Of a stretch of 64,000 bases of DNA, positions 1-11,618 are shown piece by piece. Under the pieces are notes generated by a model. That model was not told the DNA's origin. It searched no databases and was given only the letters and a program-made list of their open reading frames with translations. The position numbers and the translations under genes are program-made. The stretch's first letter is position 1; each line of letters starts with the position of its first letter. Source of the DNA: Periplaneta americana (taxonomy: Eukaryota; Arthropoda; Insecta; Blattodea; Blattidae); the NCBI RefSeq assembly GCF_040183065.1, contig NC_091125.1:130038621-130102620 (forward strand). Direction: 5' to 3'.

Positions 1-184
1 CGGTAAAAGATGACGTGCATGTATCTATTATTTTTTCTCTAATCCATTGTTATGAAACATGATACCTACGATTTTATATGGTTGTTCAGACCTACACATG
101 CTCGCTCCTGAAAAGTGCAAGAAACGACATCACATTTTGCCTTGGAGCCACAGAATTGCTCCCTGGCTTATGACTTCTTGATGA

Positions 185-285
185 AGAATGGGTGAGCGGA
201 GAAAAATTCTCTCCGGCACCGGGACTCGAACCCGGGTTTTCAGCTCTACATGCTGACGCTTTATTCACTAAGTCACACCGGATTT
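185..285 (-). mobile_element. tRNA-derived SINE head (family C), antisense
   Basis: Read on the minus strand, this begins like a tRNA: an A-box-like stretch, then a B box of the form GGTTCGAGTCC, then a short tail gccggagagaatttttctcc. The same tail follows a B box at 17590-17680 on the plus strand, so this is a repeat family and not a tRNA gene. The cloverleaf is too degraded to fold as a functional tRNA. Confidence 0.6.
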
Positions 286-538
286 CAGATCCAATGCAGG
301 ATTGAATCCTCTCAGTTTAAGTTCCACCTCTTAGTTTCCCTTTAGTGGCTAACCCTCATGCACTGTGTCACAGATGTGTGACAGTGGCACAATGTCCAAC
401 ACACTATGTGCAGAGGTGCACTCATTACGAGTGACTAAGTGGCCGGGATCCGACGGAATGAGAGCCGTCTTAAATCACAGATGTACTTCGATACATCATA
501 ATATTATGACTTCTTATCAGTATCCCATCACTCCAGAA

Positions 539-772
539 GCGTCTAGCCGCGAAACCAGGTGGCCCGGGTTCGATTCCCAGTCGGGGCAAGTTACCTGGTT
601 GAGGTTTTTTCTGGGGTTTTCCCTCAACCCAATGTGAGTAAATGCTGGGTAACTTTCGGTGTTGGACCCCAGACTCATTTCACCGGTATTATCACCTTCA
701 TCTCATTCAGACGCTAAATAACCTGAGATGTTGATAAAGCGTCGTAAAATAACCTACTAAAATAAATAAAAA
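539..772 (+). mobile_element. SINE family A, copy 1, 5'-truncated head
   Basis: This has a tRNA-like promoter half with B box GGTTCGATTCC, then a body containing cctcaacccaat and ggtaactttcgg, then a 3' tail gacgctaaataacc..agcgtcgtaaaataacc and an A-rich end. It is flanked by a 12-bp direct duplication ATCACTCCAGAA (527-538 and 773-784), the mark of target-primed insertion. Six further copies occur in the window. The first bases of the head are missing compared with the copies at 41341 and 52491. Confidence 0.85.
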
Positions 773-787
773 ATCACTCCAGAACAT

Positions 788-892
788 ACATACATACATA
801 CATACATACATACATACATACATACATACATACATACATACATACATACATACATACATACATACATACATACATACATACATACATACATA
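788..892 (+). repeat. (CATA)n microsatellite
   Basis: About 26 nearly perfect tandem copies of a 4-bp unit directly follow the target duplication of SINE copy 1. On the minus strand the repeat reads as a poly-(MYVC) open frame, which is an artefact of the repeat. Confidence 0.95.
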
Positions 893-1571
893 CTGTCCGT
901 TACTCAGGAGACGACGAGGGGCAAGAATGTGACCTTCTTGACTATCGCTGTTGATTATTATAAACATCGCTCAGATAAGCATCCCAGTAGCCAGGTTATT
1001 ACTCGTGCAGGAAACATGAGTAACAATGCGTATGGAAATTAAAGTTAAGTTGAACAGAAGGAGACCTAATGTTTCCGCTTACTACATTACAAATATTGAC
1101 GTGTTGTCGTACGGTATCTGTTCACATCCCTTCCTCCTCAGTCCGCTCTCGTCTTCTCCTGAGTCACCGACAGTACATACAATATTATTCTGTTTTGTAA
1201 GTATGTATTATGTAGATAAATTAGCTACCGGTATTAAGCAACGTATTTATTATCGATACTAGATTACTTTATCGTGGTTGTTGATAAACAAACGATTATT
1301 GATACTAGCAAAAAGAAAGCGATAACAATAAATAGAGAAAACGGTATCTGTGTAAGAAAGTGTTAGAGTTATAGGTCGCGCCAGGGATTTTGGCAGATGG
1401 ATTTTCTTAGTGTGAACTGGAGAGCGAGTCCTCACCGCTGCAAGATCGGCTGTTATCTCTGTCGCAGTGGAATGGGTAGGACATAAGAGTAAACATGCAC
1501 GCCCGAGTATTTGTGCACTCTGGACAGACACCTCCAAAAACTAAACAAATATTACAGTAGTCTATATGTGT
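893..1571. other. Stretch without recognisable gene
   Basis: Only short frames are seen, with no protein family recognised. The piece around 1243-1332 (ttatcgatactag, aaacaaacgattattgatac) resembles the decayed units spread over 5950-9870 and may be an outlying copy. Confidence 0.5.
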
Positions 1572-1969
1572 CTTTGGTATTGCCAAGAAACTTGTTCGAT
1601 TAATTAAAATGTGTCTCAATGAAACTTACAGCAGAGTCCATATGGGCCAGTTTCTATCTGATGCTTTTCCAATTCATTGTGGGCTAAAGCAAGGAGATGC
1701 ACTATCGCCTTTAGTTTTTAACTTCGCTCTAGAATATGCCATTAGGAAAGTTCAGGATAACAGAGAGAGTTTGGAATTGAACGGGCTACATCAGCTTTTT
1801 GTCTATGCGGATGACGTGAATATGTTAGGAGAAACTCCACAAACGATTAGGGAAAACACGGGAATTTTACTTGAAGCAAATAAGGCGATAGGTTTGGTAG
1901 TAAATCCCGAAAATACAAAGTATATGATTATGTCTCGTGACCAGAATATTGTACGAAATGGAAATATAA
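1572..1969 (+). mobile_element. LINE-1 internal fragment (reverse transcriptase core)
   Basis: This encodes about 130 residues matching the RT of the neighbouring minus-strand LINE, including the QGDALSP segment and the VYADDVNML active site. It is cut at both ends: the left edge joins unrelated DNA near the GIPKKL region and the right edge stops abruptly at a (TA)n run. It lies in inverted orientation relative to the longer copy at 2036-4198 and duplicates part of its content, so it is a separate insertion and not a 5' inversion. Confidence 0.85.
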
Positions 1970-1973
1970 TCTG

Positions 1974-2032
<59 letters not shown>
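1974..2032 (+). repeat. (TA)n microsatellite
   Basis: An uninterrupted TA run separates two LINE copies of opposite orientation. It also abuts the 3' tail (GTAA-type repeat) of the minus-strand LINE and may have grown from it. Confidence 0.95.
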
Positions 2033-2035
<3 letters not shown>

Positions 2036-2060
2036 CTTACTTACAACTTACAAATGGCTT

Positions 2061-3857
2061 TTAAGGAACCCGAAGGTTCATTGCCGCCCTCGCATAAGCC
2101 CGCCAGCGGTCCCTATCCTGTGCAAGATTAATCCAGTCTCCATCATCATACCCCACCTCCCTCAAATCCATTTTAATATTATCCTCCCATCTACGTCTCG
2201 GCCTCCCTAAAGGTCTTTTTCCCTCCGGTCTCCCAACTAACACTCTATATGCATTTCTGGATTCGCCCATACGTGCTACATGCCCTGCCCATCTCAAACG
2301 TCTGGATTTAATGTTCCTAATTATGTCAGGTGAAGAATACAATGCGTGCAGTTCTGTGTTGTGTAACTTTCTCCATTCTCCTGTAACTTCATCCCGCTTA
2401 GCCCCAAATATTTTCCTTAGAACCTTATTCTCAAACACCCTGAACCTATGTTCCTCTCTCAGAGTGAGAGTCCAAGTTTCACAACCATACAGAAGAACCG
2501 GTAATATAACTATTTTATAAATTCTAACTTTCAGATTTTTCGACAGCAGACTGGATGATAAGAGCTTCTCAACCGAATAATAACACGCATTTCCCATATT
2601 TATTCTGCGTTTAATTTCCTCCCGAGTGTCATTTATATTTGTTACTGTTGCTCCAAGATATTTGAATTTTTCCACCTCTTCGAAGGATAAATCTCCAATT
2701 TTTATATTTCCATTTCGTACAATATTCTGGTCACGAGACATAATCATATATTTTGTCTTTTCGGGATTTACTTCCAGACCGATCGCTTTACTTGCTTCAA
2801 GTAAAATTTCCGTGTTTTCCCTAATCGTTTGTGTATTTTCTCCTAACATATTCACGTCATCCGCATAGACAAGAAGCTGATGTAACCCGTTCAATTCCAA
2901 ACCCTGCCTGTTATCCTGAACTTTCCTAATGGCATATTCTAGAGCGAAGTTAAAAAGTGAAGGTGATAGTGCATCTCCCTGCTTTAGCTCGCAGTGAATT
3001 GGAAAAGCATCAGATAGAAACTGGCCTATACGGACTCTGCTGTATGTTTCACTGAGACACATTTTAATTAATCGAACTAGTTTCTTGGGAATACCAAATT
3101 CAATAAGAATATCATATAATACTTCCCTCTTAACCGAGTCATAAGCCTTTTTGAAATCTATGAATAACTGATGTACTGTACCCTTATACTCCCATTTTTT
3201 CTCCATTATCTGTCGAATACAAAAAATCTGATCAATAGTCGATCTATTACGCCGAAAACCGCACTGATGATCCCCAATAATTTCATCTACGTACGGAGTT
3301 AATCTTCTCAAAAGAATATTGGACAAAATTTTGTACGACGTCAACAAAAGTGATATTCCTCGAAAGTTACCACAGTTGGTTTTGTCCCCCTTTTTAAAAT
3401 TAGGTACAATTATGGACTCCTTCCATTGTTCTGGTACAATTTCTTTTTCCCAAATAGCAAGTACAAGTTTATAAATTTCGCTGTATAATGCACTCCCACC
3501 CTCTTGTATTAATTCTGCTGGAATTTGATCGATACCTGGAGACTTGTACTTTTTCAGATTTTCTATCGCAATTTCGACTTCTGAAAGCGTGGGTTCGGGT
3601 ATAAATGGCTCAGCAGTTTGTATTTCAATTTCGTCCCGATCATTTCTATTTGGCCTATGTACATTTAGTAGTTGCGCAAAATAGTTTTTCCATCTGTTTA
3701 GGATTGATGGAGAGTCTGCAAGCAAGTCACCATTCTCATCCTTGATCACGTTTACCCTTGGCTGATATCCGTTCTTAAATTCCTTTATACCCTTATATAA
3801 ATCTCGAATGTTTTTATTCTTACTATTTGTTTCTACCTCATTCAGTTTTTCCTTCAA
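2061..3857 (-). CDS. Reverse transcriptase ORF of LINE-1 (598 aa, lacks endonuclease part)
   Basis: This is an RT-like protein. Around residues 100-115 is the segment [14 protein letters not shown] (RT motif 1 region), at 232-240 FIDFKKAYD (motif A with catalytic Asp), at 293-299 QGDALSP (motif B) and at 331-334 YADD (motif C with both catalytic Asp). After the fingers-palm part come a KYLG segment, the thumb, and a C-terminal part typical of insect LINEs ([14 protein letters not shown]). All catalytic residues are present. The true frame enters from upstream: the methionine given here is internal, because a one-base deletion in an A run near 3860 separates it from the preceding piece. HCELKQGD, where sister copies have HCGLKQGD, suggests decay. 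Activity is unlikely. Confidence 0.85.
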   Translation of the reverse strand: MKEKLNEVETNSKNKNIRDLYKGIKEFKNGYQPRVNVIKDENGDLLADSPSILNRWKNYFAQLLNVHRPNRNDRDEIEIQTAEPFIPEPTLSEVEIAIENLKKYKSPGIDQIPAELIQEGGSALYSEIYKLVLAIWEKEIVPEQWKESIIVPNFKKGDKTNCGNFRGISLLLTSYKILSNILLRRLTPYVDEIIGDHQCGFRRNRSTIDQIFCIRQIMEKKWEYKGTVHQLFIDFKKAYDSVKREVLYDILIEFGIPKKLVRLIKMCLSETYSRVRIGQFLSDAFPIHCELKQGDALSPSLFNFALEYAIRKVQDNRQGLELNGLHQLLVYADDVNMLGENTQTIRENTEILLEASKAIGLEVNPEKTKYMIMSRDQNIVRNGNIKIGDLSFEEVEKFKYLGATVTNINDTREEIKRRINMGNACYYSVEKLLSSSLLSKNLKVRIYKIVILPVLLYGCETWTLTLREEHRFRVFENKVLRKIFGAKRDEVTGEWRKLHNTELHALYSSPDIIRNIKSRRLRWAGHVARMGESRNAYRVLVGRPEGKRPLGRPRRRWEDNIKMDLREVGYDDGDWINLAQDRDRWRAYARAAMNLRVP

Positions 3858-4198
3858 GTAACCTCTCTTTTATTCCTAAGTGTACGACTTGCTTCCCGTC
3901 TTTCATTGAAATAATTATCTCTCTTCTCCTCAACTGGATCCTGTAAGAATTTCAATTTTGCCTGTTTCCTTCTTTCTACTACCATGCAACAATCTTCATC
4001 AAACCACGGTTTCTTTTTCTTAGTTTCATAATAACCTATGCTCTGCTCAGCTGCAATTTTGATACTATCTCTGATATTTTCCCACACGCTATTAACATCT
4101 AATTCTTTCTCAACTTCGTCGGAACTTTCTAAAGTGGCAAACCTATTCGAAATTTCGACCTGATAATTCTGCTTAGCTTCCTCGTCCTTTAATTTCAA
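3854..4198 (-). pseudogene. LINE-1 linker between endonuclease and RT, frameshifted
   Basis: This encodes about 114 residues rich in Lys and Glu that precede the RT domain in this LINE family (KKPWFDEDC around residues 62-70). It ends in an early stop. The reading continues in the next frame at 3857 if one A is restored in an adenine run, so the two pieces were once one ORF. Confidence 0.75.
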
Positions 4199-5409
4199 AA
4201 TATATATGGAAATATGTTAATCCTTAGTCAATAGATAAGACTGAGTTTTACGAAATACGAACATTAAGGGATGGAAAATGGGAGGCAGTAATGATCAAAA
4301 TAATTATACCGATTTATTTTTTTTAACCAGCAGACGTGCAGCCTTTAAATTTAAAACAAAGTTTCACTCATAAAATTGGGTTAGACTATTCATCTCATCT
4401 CTCAGAATTGTTTCTAAAATGTATAAGGAAAGTAAAAAAATTGAAATAACTTCAGTTTTTTTTTCTTTCTTTTTTTTCGAGTAGAGAGGAGAGAGAAAGA
4501 AGTCGACGATTTTAAAAATTCACTAAACTATATTTAACTAGAGACATAAAATTTAAAATGAAGGTTACTCTCTACAATATTGGTTAAACATTCTTAGATT
4601 TTTTAAATACCATATCCTAAGGTACTGATGAAAAGGCAGAAGGGAGTGAGAAATCTCATGTCATCCGATCTCGATGAAAGTCGATATCTGGGGATCTTTG
4701 CGATCACAGAATACGAATAAGGTATTATTTAGTCCGACTTTGTCCCGAAAGTGGTGGAGTGGGACAAAAATGGGTGAATAATTAAATTAGATATCTTAGG
4801 GGTTTTCGAGACGAAAATTACGAATAATACAATTTGCGCGAATTCAATATGGCTATTTCAGTACTATGAATTACATATATTTTAAAAAATTAAACATCGG
4901 ATATCGCACAGGTAACACATGTACAGTATTTAAGGGGGTATGTAACACCTTTTGATAGTAGGCCTATACATTTAGTAAAATCCAAAGTGTAATTTCTACA
5001 TATTCTGAATGAATGTTGTGCTGGAATTTAATATAGTCATCAGCCAATACCTCTAGATTAATAAACAACTTTTTAGAATCCATAAAATACAGTATTTATT
5101 GTGAATGGTAATTATATTTTTCAATTGGTGCTATTTGTGCAGGGAATATTTTAAAATGCTTTCTTCTCTGTTCTATTCACAATGTGCGTGTGAAGAAATT
5201 ATTGCCCTTGTAATATCCATTCCAATCCTATTTATTATACTCTTATATAAATCTAACTTCCGCAGCATGCAATTTTATCCAATTAACCAAATTATATTTT
5301 GATTCTTAAGAAGAATCGTAATTTTATTAACTTGAATTGTCGCACCACCAGTAGACGATCCCTAGATTATTACTGGACAGATCTTGTATATTGATCTGGT
5401 AAGGGTAGG

Positions 5410-5413
<4 letters not shown>
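4199..5413. other. AT-rich stretch, no gene recognised
   Basis: No ORF with a recognisable family and no clear TIR pair is seen. It contains one TAGGCCTA octamer (4959-4966). Confidence 0.5.

Positions 5414-5458
<45 letters not shown>
5414..5458 (+). repeat. (AT)n microsatellite
   Basis: A perfect AT run of about 22 units. Confidence 0.95.
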
Positions 5459-5461
<3 letters not shown>

Positions 5462-7806
5462 CGCAATGCAATGGTTTTTCCTTTTAATTAGGAATTAATT
5501 TAATTTAGAAAATGTAGGAGACGTATTTGTAAAATCATTGCAAACAGAAGTCATTTACATTTATAAAAGGTATTCTTTGAGTAGGACTGTACCGTGGTGT
5601 GTTTCATAATAAGGATAATTGATATGAGTTGCTGTTATGAAAATATGAACGACTCTGAATGTTATCGCATCTCATTCTCGCAGCTTACACAAACAATATT
5701 GGCTCTCCTAATGGAAATGTCATCGAGGTCATCTGCCAAAATCGGTGCCTCCGACTATACCAGAAGTGATGACGAGTGAAACTGAATCAGCAAAGAATTT
5801 CAAATTAGCAATTTGGGGCTAGTGTCAGAACAAGAGGGCTTAGAAATTTAATTTAAATATTCTAAGCCCTCTTGTGTCAGAATATGAAACATTTATGTCA
5901 CTATCATTTGTTTTATCATTGTTACTGATAGGCCCACATTCAGTTATTGACATTAGTCTATGTATGTTCTCCTTACTGACACGAGAGATTTATCGAAGTT
6001 CACAAACGACGTTGCAGTAAACAAATGACTACTGATATATACCAACAACTTCAAGACGATAGCGATATTTAAACGAGAGAATGTTAACGCAGTTTCTAGA
6101 AATAGGGTCAATTGATATATTATTAAGGAGGGCAGTAAAATTATAAACTATAGGATTGCTGCTTAATATGAAATTACTCAAGCACCTTCGATAGCATTTA
6201 CAAATCAATCATTATCAGTTTTTTTTTAGTATACCAAAGCAAATCAGTCACACTGTTACTTAATCTCTGTACTTATCGATTACTTAACGATACTAGCTGA
6301 GATTTATCGAAATTTCAAATAAACAAATGACGACGCAAGAAACAAATGACTATTGATACGAGAACTTCAAGACGATAAAAAGACTTACAAAATTTGATAA
6401 TAAATTAATAGTGGATATAAATTTATTTCTTCTTTCTTACTCTGCATAACTCTCCATTTTAGTCCGACTTACTTCAGCGGGTAGATGAGGGCGAGTCATC
6501 TGTTCGCACACCACACAACTGTCAAATGCGGGCCTCCATGGTCATGGGAACTGCATGACAAAGGGCCATTGCAAAGACATCACAGGACAATCACAAGGCA
6601 ATGGACAAACACTCAATTCAGTGGATGGAAGATAATCTTTTATTGCTCACGGGAATCAACCTCGGACAACTTGGTTGGAAAGTGCATATGCTGTCCACAT
6701 AGCCACTGCTGTGGACTCTGCATATGAATTATCGAGATATATTTCTGTCCCTACACAGCAATAAATTAGGATGTGTCCTGTCATGATACTAAGCAAATCA
6801 GTTACTGAGAACAACCTATGAACTTATTATCGATTATTCGTTGAAGTTGTTGACAAATGACGGCGCAAAAAACACACTATTGATACCTGTAACTTGAAAT
6901 ATAAATAAAAGGGTGTAAACGTATTCCTGCAAATAAAGTATATACTAGTAATGAATGAACAGAGCATAATGTAGTACAAATTATCAAATTAGTGCTTAAG
7001 AGGGGTGAAATTTCTATTTTCTACATTTTTCAAGCTACGTCCTTGATTTTTTGTAAACATAATCACGGTGTGGTAGATAATGATGTGGTGAAGTTTTATT
7101 CCTGTGAATGGATTGGTTTCTGAGTTAGGCCTATTAAAAAAAAATATTTTGAAAATGAAATGTGTCGCTCATTATTCACTAAATTTTTTTCAAGACCAGT
7201 GGCATATTTAGAAAAACATTACACATTAGTTTTTCTATATTCTTACCACAAAAGAGGGAAAAAATTTTATAACCACTGCATACCTAAAAATAGAAATTTT
7301 TCATTACCACTATAAATATTTCATTTTTTATATTAAAAAAAAGTAATTATTTAATCATAAAACCCGTGTGCTATTTTTTTTACCACAATATATAGAACAT
7401 GCAGTAAACATTTCATATTCCTAGCATCAAAATTGTAAGAGCCTTTACACTTCGAACCTGAAGAAATGTGTTGAAAAAAAAATGTGAGAAAACAGCTTGT
7501 AAAATTTGCATGAAATTGGAGTTCAAGGGTGCAGCCACTTATATATTGCGTAATTTTTATGCTTTCGAACGCCGCAGAGCATTGAAACTTGCTGAACATA
7601 GCCTATAAGTAAGACATTGCTAATATTTTTTTACAAGAAAACGAAAATGCGATTTTTGACTGAAAATGACCAAAATTTCACCCGTCATCCTCGTTAAAAT
7701 AAAATTGAGATCCTAATATAATATATAGGCTATTGTTTATAGTACATCAGTTATTATCAGTGTTTTGTCAGTGTTACTAAGAACCTAAGTTACTAGTATT
7801 AGCTAT

Positions 7807-7989
7807 CACAGTCTAGTATATGCAGTCACGAAGCTCGAGTTGTTGAGGGTACTAGGAACAATAGACTGTGCCGGTACTATTTCACATTGTCTGTAATGAG
7901 GTGATAGTAGCGATCCTAGTGGTTAGCAACTATCTATGGATACATATTCCCTACGTATTGAGCTTCGTGACTGTATATACTAGAGTGTG
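7807..7989 (+). mobile_element. MITE family M1, copy 1
   Basis: A 183-bp element begins CACAGTCTAGTATA and ends with the inverse of it. The TIR extends about 30 bp to the shared sequence cagtcacgaagct. Three other copies lie at 14038, 19494 and 52802. There is no coding capacity. The flanking 7-bp duplication seen in the other copies is not recognisable here. Confidence 0.85.
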
Positions 7990-8630
7990 GTATTATGCAA
8001 GTATTTATCGAAACTAACGAGATTTATCAAAGATGTTAAAAAAACTAATGATGAGGCAATAAACAAAAGACTGTTGATACCAGCATTGAAGATAATAACA
8101 GTACAGTACAGGAGTTTAATAATAAATAAGCAGGACATGTGTAATTAGTAATTATTTTAGCAAATGCTAAAAGTAGACCTTGAAAGAAACTAATTATATG
8201 ATCTTAGTAAACATAGACCAGTCTGGGAGAGCTTATTAAGAGAAACTACTTTTAATACTAGGGTTTTGTTTTGTTCGTAGGTTTGCTATACTCGACTTAG
8301 CGATTTATTTCGGAAACATCTTTACTAACAAAATAAAAAGACACTCGTAACACTTGTATAATAAATAACTATTATATTACTACAGTTCAGTTATCGTAGA
8401 ATAGATTAAACTTGACCACTGAATTAAACTTGAACCGAAAGTCGCAGAAAAATTTAGATCTCTGTATTTTCAACGTATTTTGCTATTTAGCTCTGAAGTG
8501 TTCTTGGTTAGTTTCAACTTAAAAAAGAGTAAGTACAAGTAGGCCTAGATACTTGAAATATATAATGCAATTGTTTTTAGTTGAACATATAGGAAAGGTG
8601 GTATAAAATTCTCCGGTCATGAAGGATATA

Positions 8631-9212
8631 CAGAATGAACCGTAAGAATCCCGTTAATTTCAGGGTGTTATTCTTTAAGATATTTCAAACGAACAAGCTT
8701 AAAACAATTTTGCCCGATTTTGCTTTCTTTTCTAGATAAGAATTTGAAACATTTCATAGCGTGTTTTGGGAAAAATGTTGATTGAATTCCCAGTATTCTC
8801 AGTCAGTTTAAGAGAACAGTGAATTATGATAATAAATAATTGAAAGAGTTTTAGTCTTGTTGTTTAAATGTGCAGAAATTTAATCCAAACATACAGTATA
8901 TAATATTGTAAAATTCCTTTTCAGAACGAAGAGTTACGTTTGTTCGAATCAAATTTCTGCACATTTAAAGGACAAAACTAAAAGTCTTTCAATCATATTT
9001 TATTACCATAATACACTGCTCTCTTAAACTTACTGAGCATGTTGTGAATTAAATCAAAGACTTCCCCAAAACACGCTATGAAATGTTCCTTAAGAAACAA
9101 TTTTTATCTAGAAAAGGAAGCAAAAATGAGTAAAACTGTATTAAGTTTTTTGTATGAAATATCTCAAAGAATAACCCCCTAAAATTATTGACATTACTTA
9201 TGGTTCACTTTG
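8631..9212. mobile_element. Fold-back element with arms of about 240 bp
   Basis: The left arm from CAGAATGAACCGTAAG reads inward and is matched, inverted, by the right arm ending CTTATGGTTCACTTTG. Both arms contain cataatacactgctctcttaa-type and caaatttctgcacattt-type segments. It is flanked by TA on both sides. The total is 582 bp with a short AT-rich centre and no ORF. One arm alone recurs at 28315-28634. Confidence 0.8.
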
Positions 9213-9290
9213 TATAATATTTTTGCTTCTATCCAAATCATGAAATTTATGTTACAGTATGTTATTTTAATTAATATATTACATTACATT

Positions 9291-9475
9291 CCCGAGGTTC
9301 ACTCAGCCTCCTATAAAATTGAGTGCCGGGTCTTTCCCGGGGGTAAAAGGCGGTCAGAGCGTGGTGCCGACCACACCACCTCATTCTAGTGCAGAGGTCA
9401 TGGAAAGCATGGGGCTCTACCTCCATGCCCCCCAAGTGCCTTCATGGCATGTTACGGGATACCTTTACCTTTTTT
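9291..9475 (+). mobile_element. SINE-like retroposon with target duplication
   Basis: A GC-richer 185-bp insert runs from cccgaggttcactcagcc to catgttacgggatacctttacc plus a T run. It is flanked by an 11-bp direct repeat TACATTACATT (9280-9290 and 9476-9486). The body (ggtcatggaaagcatggggc, ctccatgccccccaagtgcc) is a repeat I recall from other insect genomes. No protein is encoded. Confidence 0.75.
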
Positions 9476-10051
9476 TACATTACATTATTTATCCATTTAC
9501 AGTAATAAATTCGAAAGTTGCACAAGTTTCCGTGTAAACTTGACAATTATCTCCAACTCCAAAATTTCCCCCTCTATTTTTACGTTGTTATTGTGTGAAT
9601 TCCGTTTGTGTGAAACTAACTCATAAAGAAAGAAAGTCATCTTCGTAACATTCGTTTTCATATCACTAAACGTGCAATTTGTATTTATAAATGTGATTTT
9701 TAAAAGCGATCTTACTTACTCCGTTTTACGTCAGTGTAAGTTTAGTTTTGCTAAGCAAATTAAATGAATAGGCCCTTAATTTATTAACATATTATCAGTT
9801 TGTGAAAATTACTAATAATGACGAAACAGGAAACAGACGACTATAGATACCAGTAAATTGTATAATATGATAACAAGAGACAATGACGTTATCTGTGCAA
9901 AAGGATGTTAAACAAGCTCTCTGAATAAAATGTAGGCTGATATGAATGAGAGCGGTGAAGGTAACCGTTGCTGATGCAAGTTTAGGGGTAACTTACAACT
10001 CAGGTAGTAAAGAGGAGGTGGCTGACGTTTGTAGCGGGCTGTACTATCCAG

Positions 10052-10203
10052 TACGCATGCGTAGTGGGTCGATCGTGAGCCTGCATTGCCTTGTGAGGCG
10101 CTGGTCACAGTGGCTAGACGTAGCCACATGAAAACAGTTGAAGGGGAAAGAATCGTTCGAAATTAGCTTTCTGTTCGATAGCTGAGTGAAGTGTTGCGTC
10201 AGT
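10052..10203 (+). promoter_or_regulatory. Candidate promoter of the SLC7 transporter gene
   Basis: The 250 bases before the start codon are less AT-rich than the surroundings. They carry a palindrome TACGCATGCGTA (10052-10063), which resembles the core of NRF-1-type sites, and an arthropod initiator-like TCAGT at 10199-10203. No TATA box is evident. Only the sequence motifs are visible; the transcription start is not established. Confidence 0.25.
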
Positions 10204-10281
10204 GTAGTGTTTTAAGAGATTTTAATAAACCATAAGTGCTTCACAAAGAGGGGTTTAGTGTAATAGAGAGTATAATACAAG

Positions 10282-10756
10282 ATGGGAGTGAAAAGCGAGG
10301 ATGAAATGCTGGAAGGCGGAACCACGTGTAGTGGCGATGGGGAGAGAGTGGCGTTGAAAAGGAAGATAACGCTTCAGAACGGTGTAGCTATTATAGTAGG
10401 AACTATCATAGGATCAGGGATATTCGTGTCTCCTACTGGAGTGTTCAAAGAAACGAAATCCGTGGGAGTTTCTCTCATAGTGTGGCTGCTGTCTGGAGTG
10501 TTTTCGATGCTCGGGGCTCTGTGTTATGCTGAACTGGGAACTTGTATAACGCGGTCGGGTGGTGATTATGCGTACATTATGGAAGCTTTCGGCCCCCTTT
10601 CGGCCTTCTTGCAACTGTGGGTGAGCTTGGTTGTACTCAGGCCGACCACACAGGCTATTGTGGCCCTTACTTTCGCCCAGTATGCTGCCAAACCTTTCTT
10701 CCTGGACTGCCACACACCTGAAAATGCTGTCAGACTTCTAGCTGCAGTCTGTCTCT
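10282..10756 (+). CDS. SLC7-family amino-acid transporter light chain, exon 1
   Basis: This encodes the first 158 residues plus one base of codon 159 of a LAT/y+LAT-type exchanger. Members of the family move amino acids across the plasma membrane as a disulfide-linked pair with the 4F2hc-type heavy chain. TM1 holds the substrate-binding GSGIF motif at residues 44-48. TM2 is about 62-82, followed by GALCYAELG (78-86) and SGGDYAYI (92-99); TM3 is about 104-130. Cys143 in FFLDCHTPE sits where LAT light chains carry the cysteine bonded to the heavy chain. The start is supported by an in-frame TAA at 10273-10275 and the context caagATGG. The exon ends at donor CTCT|GTGAGT (10757), phase 1. Which paralogue (minidiscs, JhI-21, genderblind type) it is cannot be settled from the N-terminus. 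Confidence 0.93.
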
Positions 10757-11062
10757 GTGAGTATTGCATTCATTTCTAGGTTAGTTGAGACAGCCCCTTC
10801 AGTTTATATACGATACAAATTTAGTTGAAATAAAACATTCTCTTTTATTTATTTTATCATATAATATGGACGGATTTTACGAAAATAACTGTGTGAAAAG
10901 TTAAATATTCGTGTGTCTCTGACAGAAAAACGTAATGGTGTTTCGTTACCGAGTTTTCATATATTATGTGATTACTCTGATTTCTTGAAATGTTACTTGT
11001 TTCTCAACTGGATTTTTAATGACCGCATCGTTTAAATGTTTTGCCCTATATTCCTACTGCTG

Positions 11063-11065
<3 letters not shown>

Positions 11066-11104
<39 letters not shown>
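11066..11104 (+). repeat. Poly(T) run
   Basis: About 39 consecutive T. It could be the A-tail of a minus-strand retroposon, but no body was recognised next to it. Confidence 0.9.
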
Positions 11105-11106
<2 letters not shown>

Positions 11107-11618
11107 GCGAGGAGTGAAAGTTCTAATTTATTTCCTTTCTTAGTGATTTTCAATTGCCTTATTACTGACATTAAAGATAGCTGTTTCTTAAATTCATGGG
11201 CTGGTGTGTAGAGGTTAATTAAGGATTTTTTTCGACAGATAATGGAAATTATTTCTGCTTCATGTCGATATTTATATGGAAACATGATACTGAAATATGT
11301 TGGCACTACTATATCAATAGCGGAACGTAGTTCGTTTACACGGCTTTAAACTTCCCGCTGTCGCCTTTCCAAGTCTGTTCTTGAACTGTAGTATGGTGGG
11401 GAACATGTACCCCCTTCCTCTCCTCTAGTTACGCCCATTGATAACATAGTAGTGTCACTTAACGACTAAATTGGATTTTGTTTGTCGAAGTGGCGTTTCT
11501 TTTTACGGCGCCCAGTAGAATGCTACATTCTTTCACCTCTTAAAAATAAAGTTCTGTATGTTATTTAACAAAGAGAAAATTTTCCTAATATATCATCGTC
11601 ATCTATAGGTCACTGTCG

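Larger units (their letters stand above)
2036..4198 (-). mobile_element. Non-LTR retrotransposon (LINE-1), 5'-truncated
   Basis: A LINE copy of about 2.2 kb comprises the end of the endonuclease-RT linker, the full RT domain and the C-terminal tail rich in Arg ([22 protein letters not shown]). It ends in a GTAA-type simple tail. The endonuclease domain is missing, so the copy is truncated at its 5' end near 4198. Related copies lie at 1572-1969, 18288-18710, 29025-29292 and 45695-46594. The clade resembles RTE-like insect elements; that placement is from memory of family features and was not tested with a tree. Confidence 0.9.
5950..9870 (+). repeat. Decayed family of similar units upstream of the transporter gene
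   Basis: At least five diverged units share the order gagatttatcgaa, aaacaaatgacgacgca, aaacaaatgactattgatac, then acttcaagacgataa. They centre near 5980-6068, 6228-6380, 6785-6905, 7990-8105 and 9790-9860. Some are preceded by agcaaatcagtcactgttact. The spacing is irregular because later elements (MITE at 7807, fold-back at 8631, retroposon at 9291) are inserted between them. It reads as an old tandem duplication. No protein is encoded. The small frame at 6485-6727 is not recognised. Confidence 0.55.

Noticed and set aside
208..285. Possible minus-strand tRNA near the window start
   Set aside because: B box present but the cloverleaf does not close; the same head-tail junction recurs at 17590 as a SINE.
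707..967. 86-codon frame with repeated MYVC
   Set aside because: Translation of the (CATA)n microsatellite.
10414..10713. 99-codon minus-strand frame opposite transporter exon 1
   Set aside because: Shadow of the SLC7 exon; the plus-strand product has clear family motifs and this one has none.
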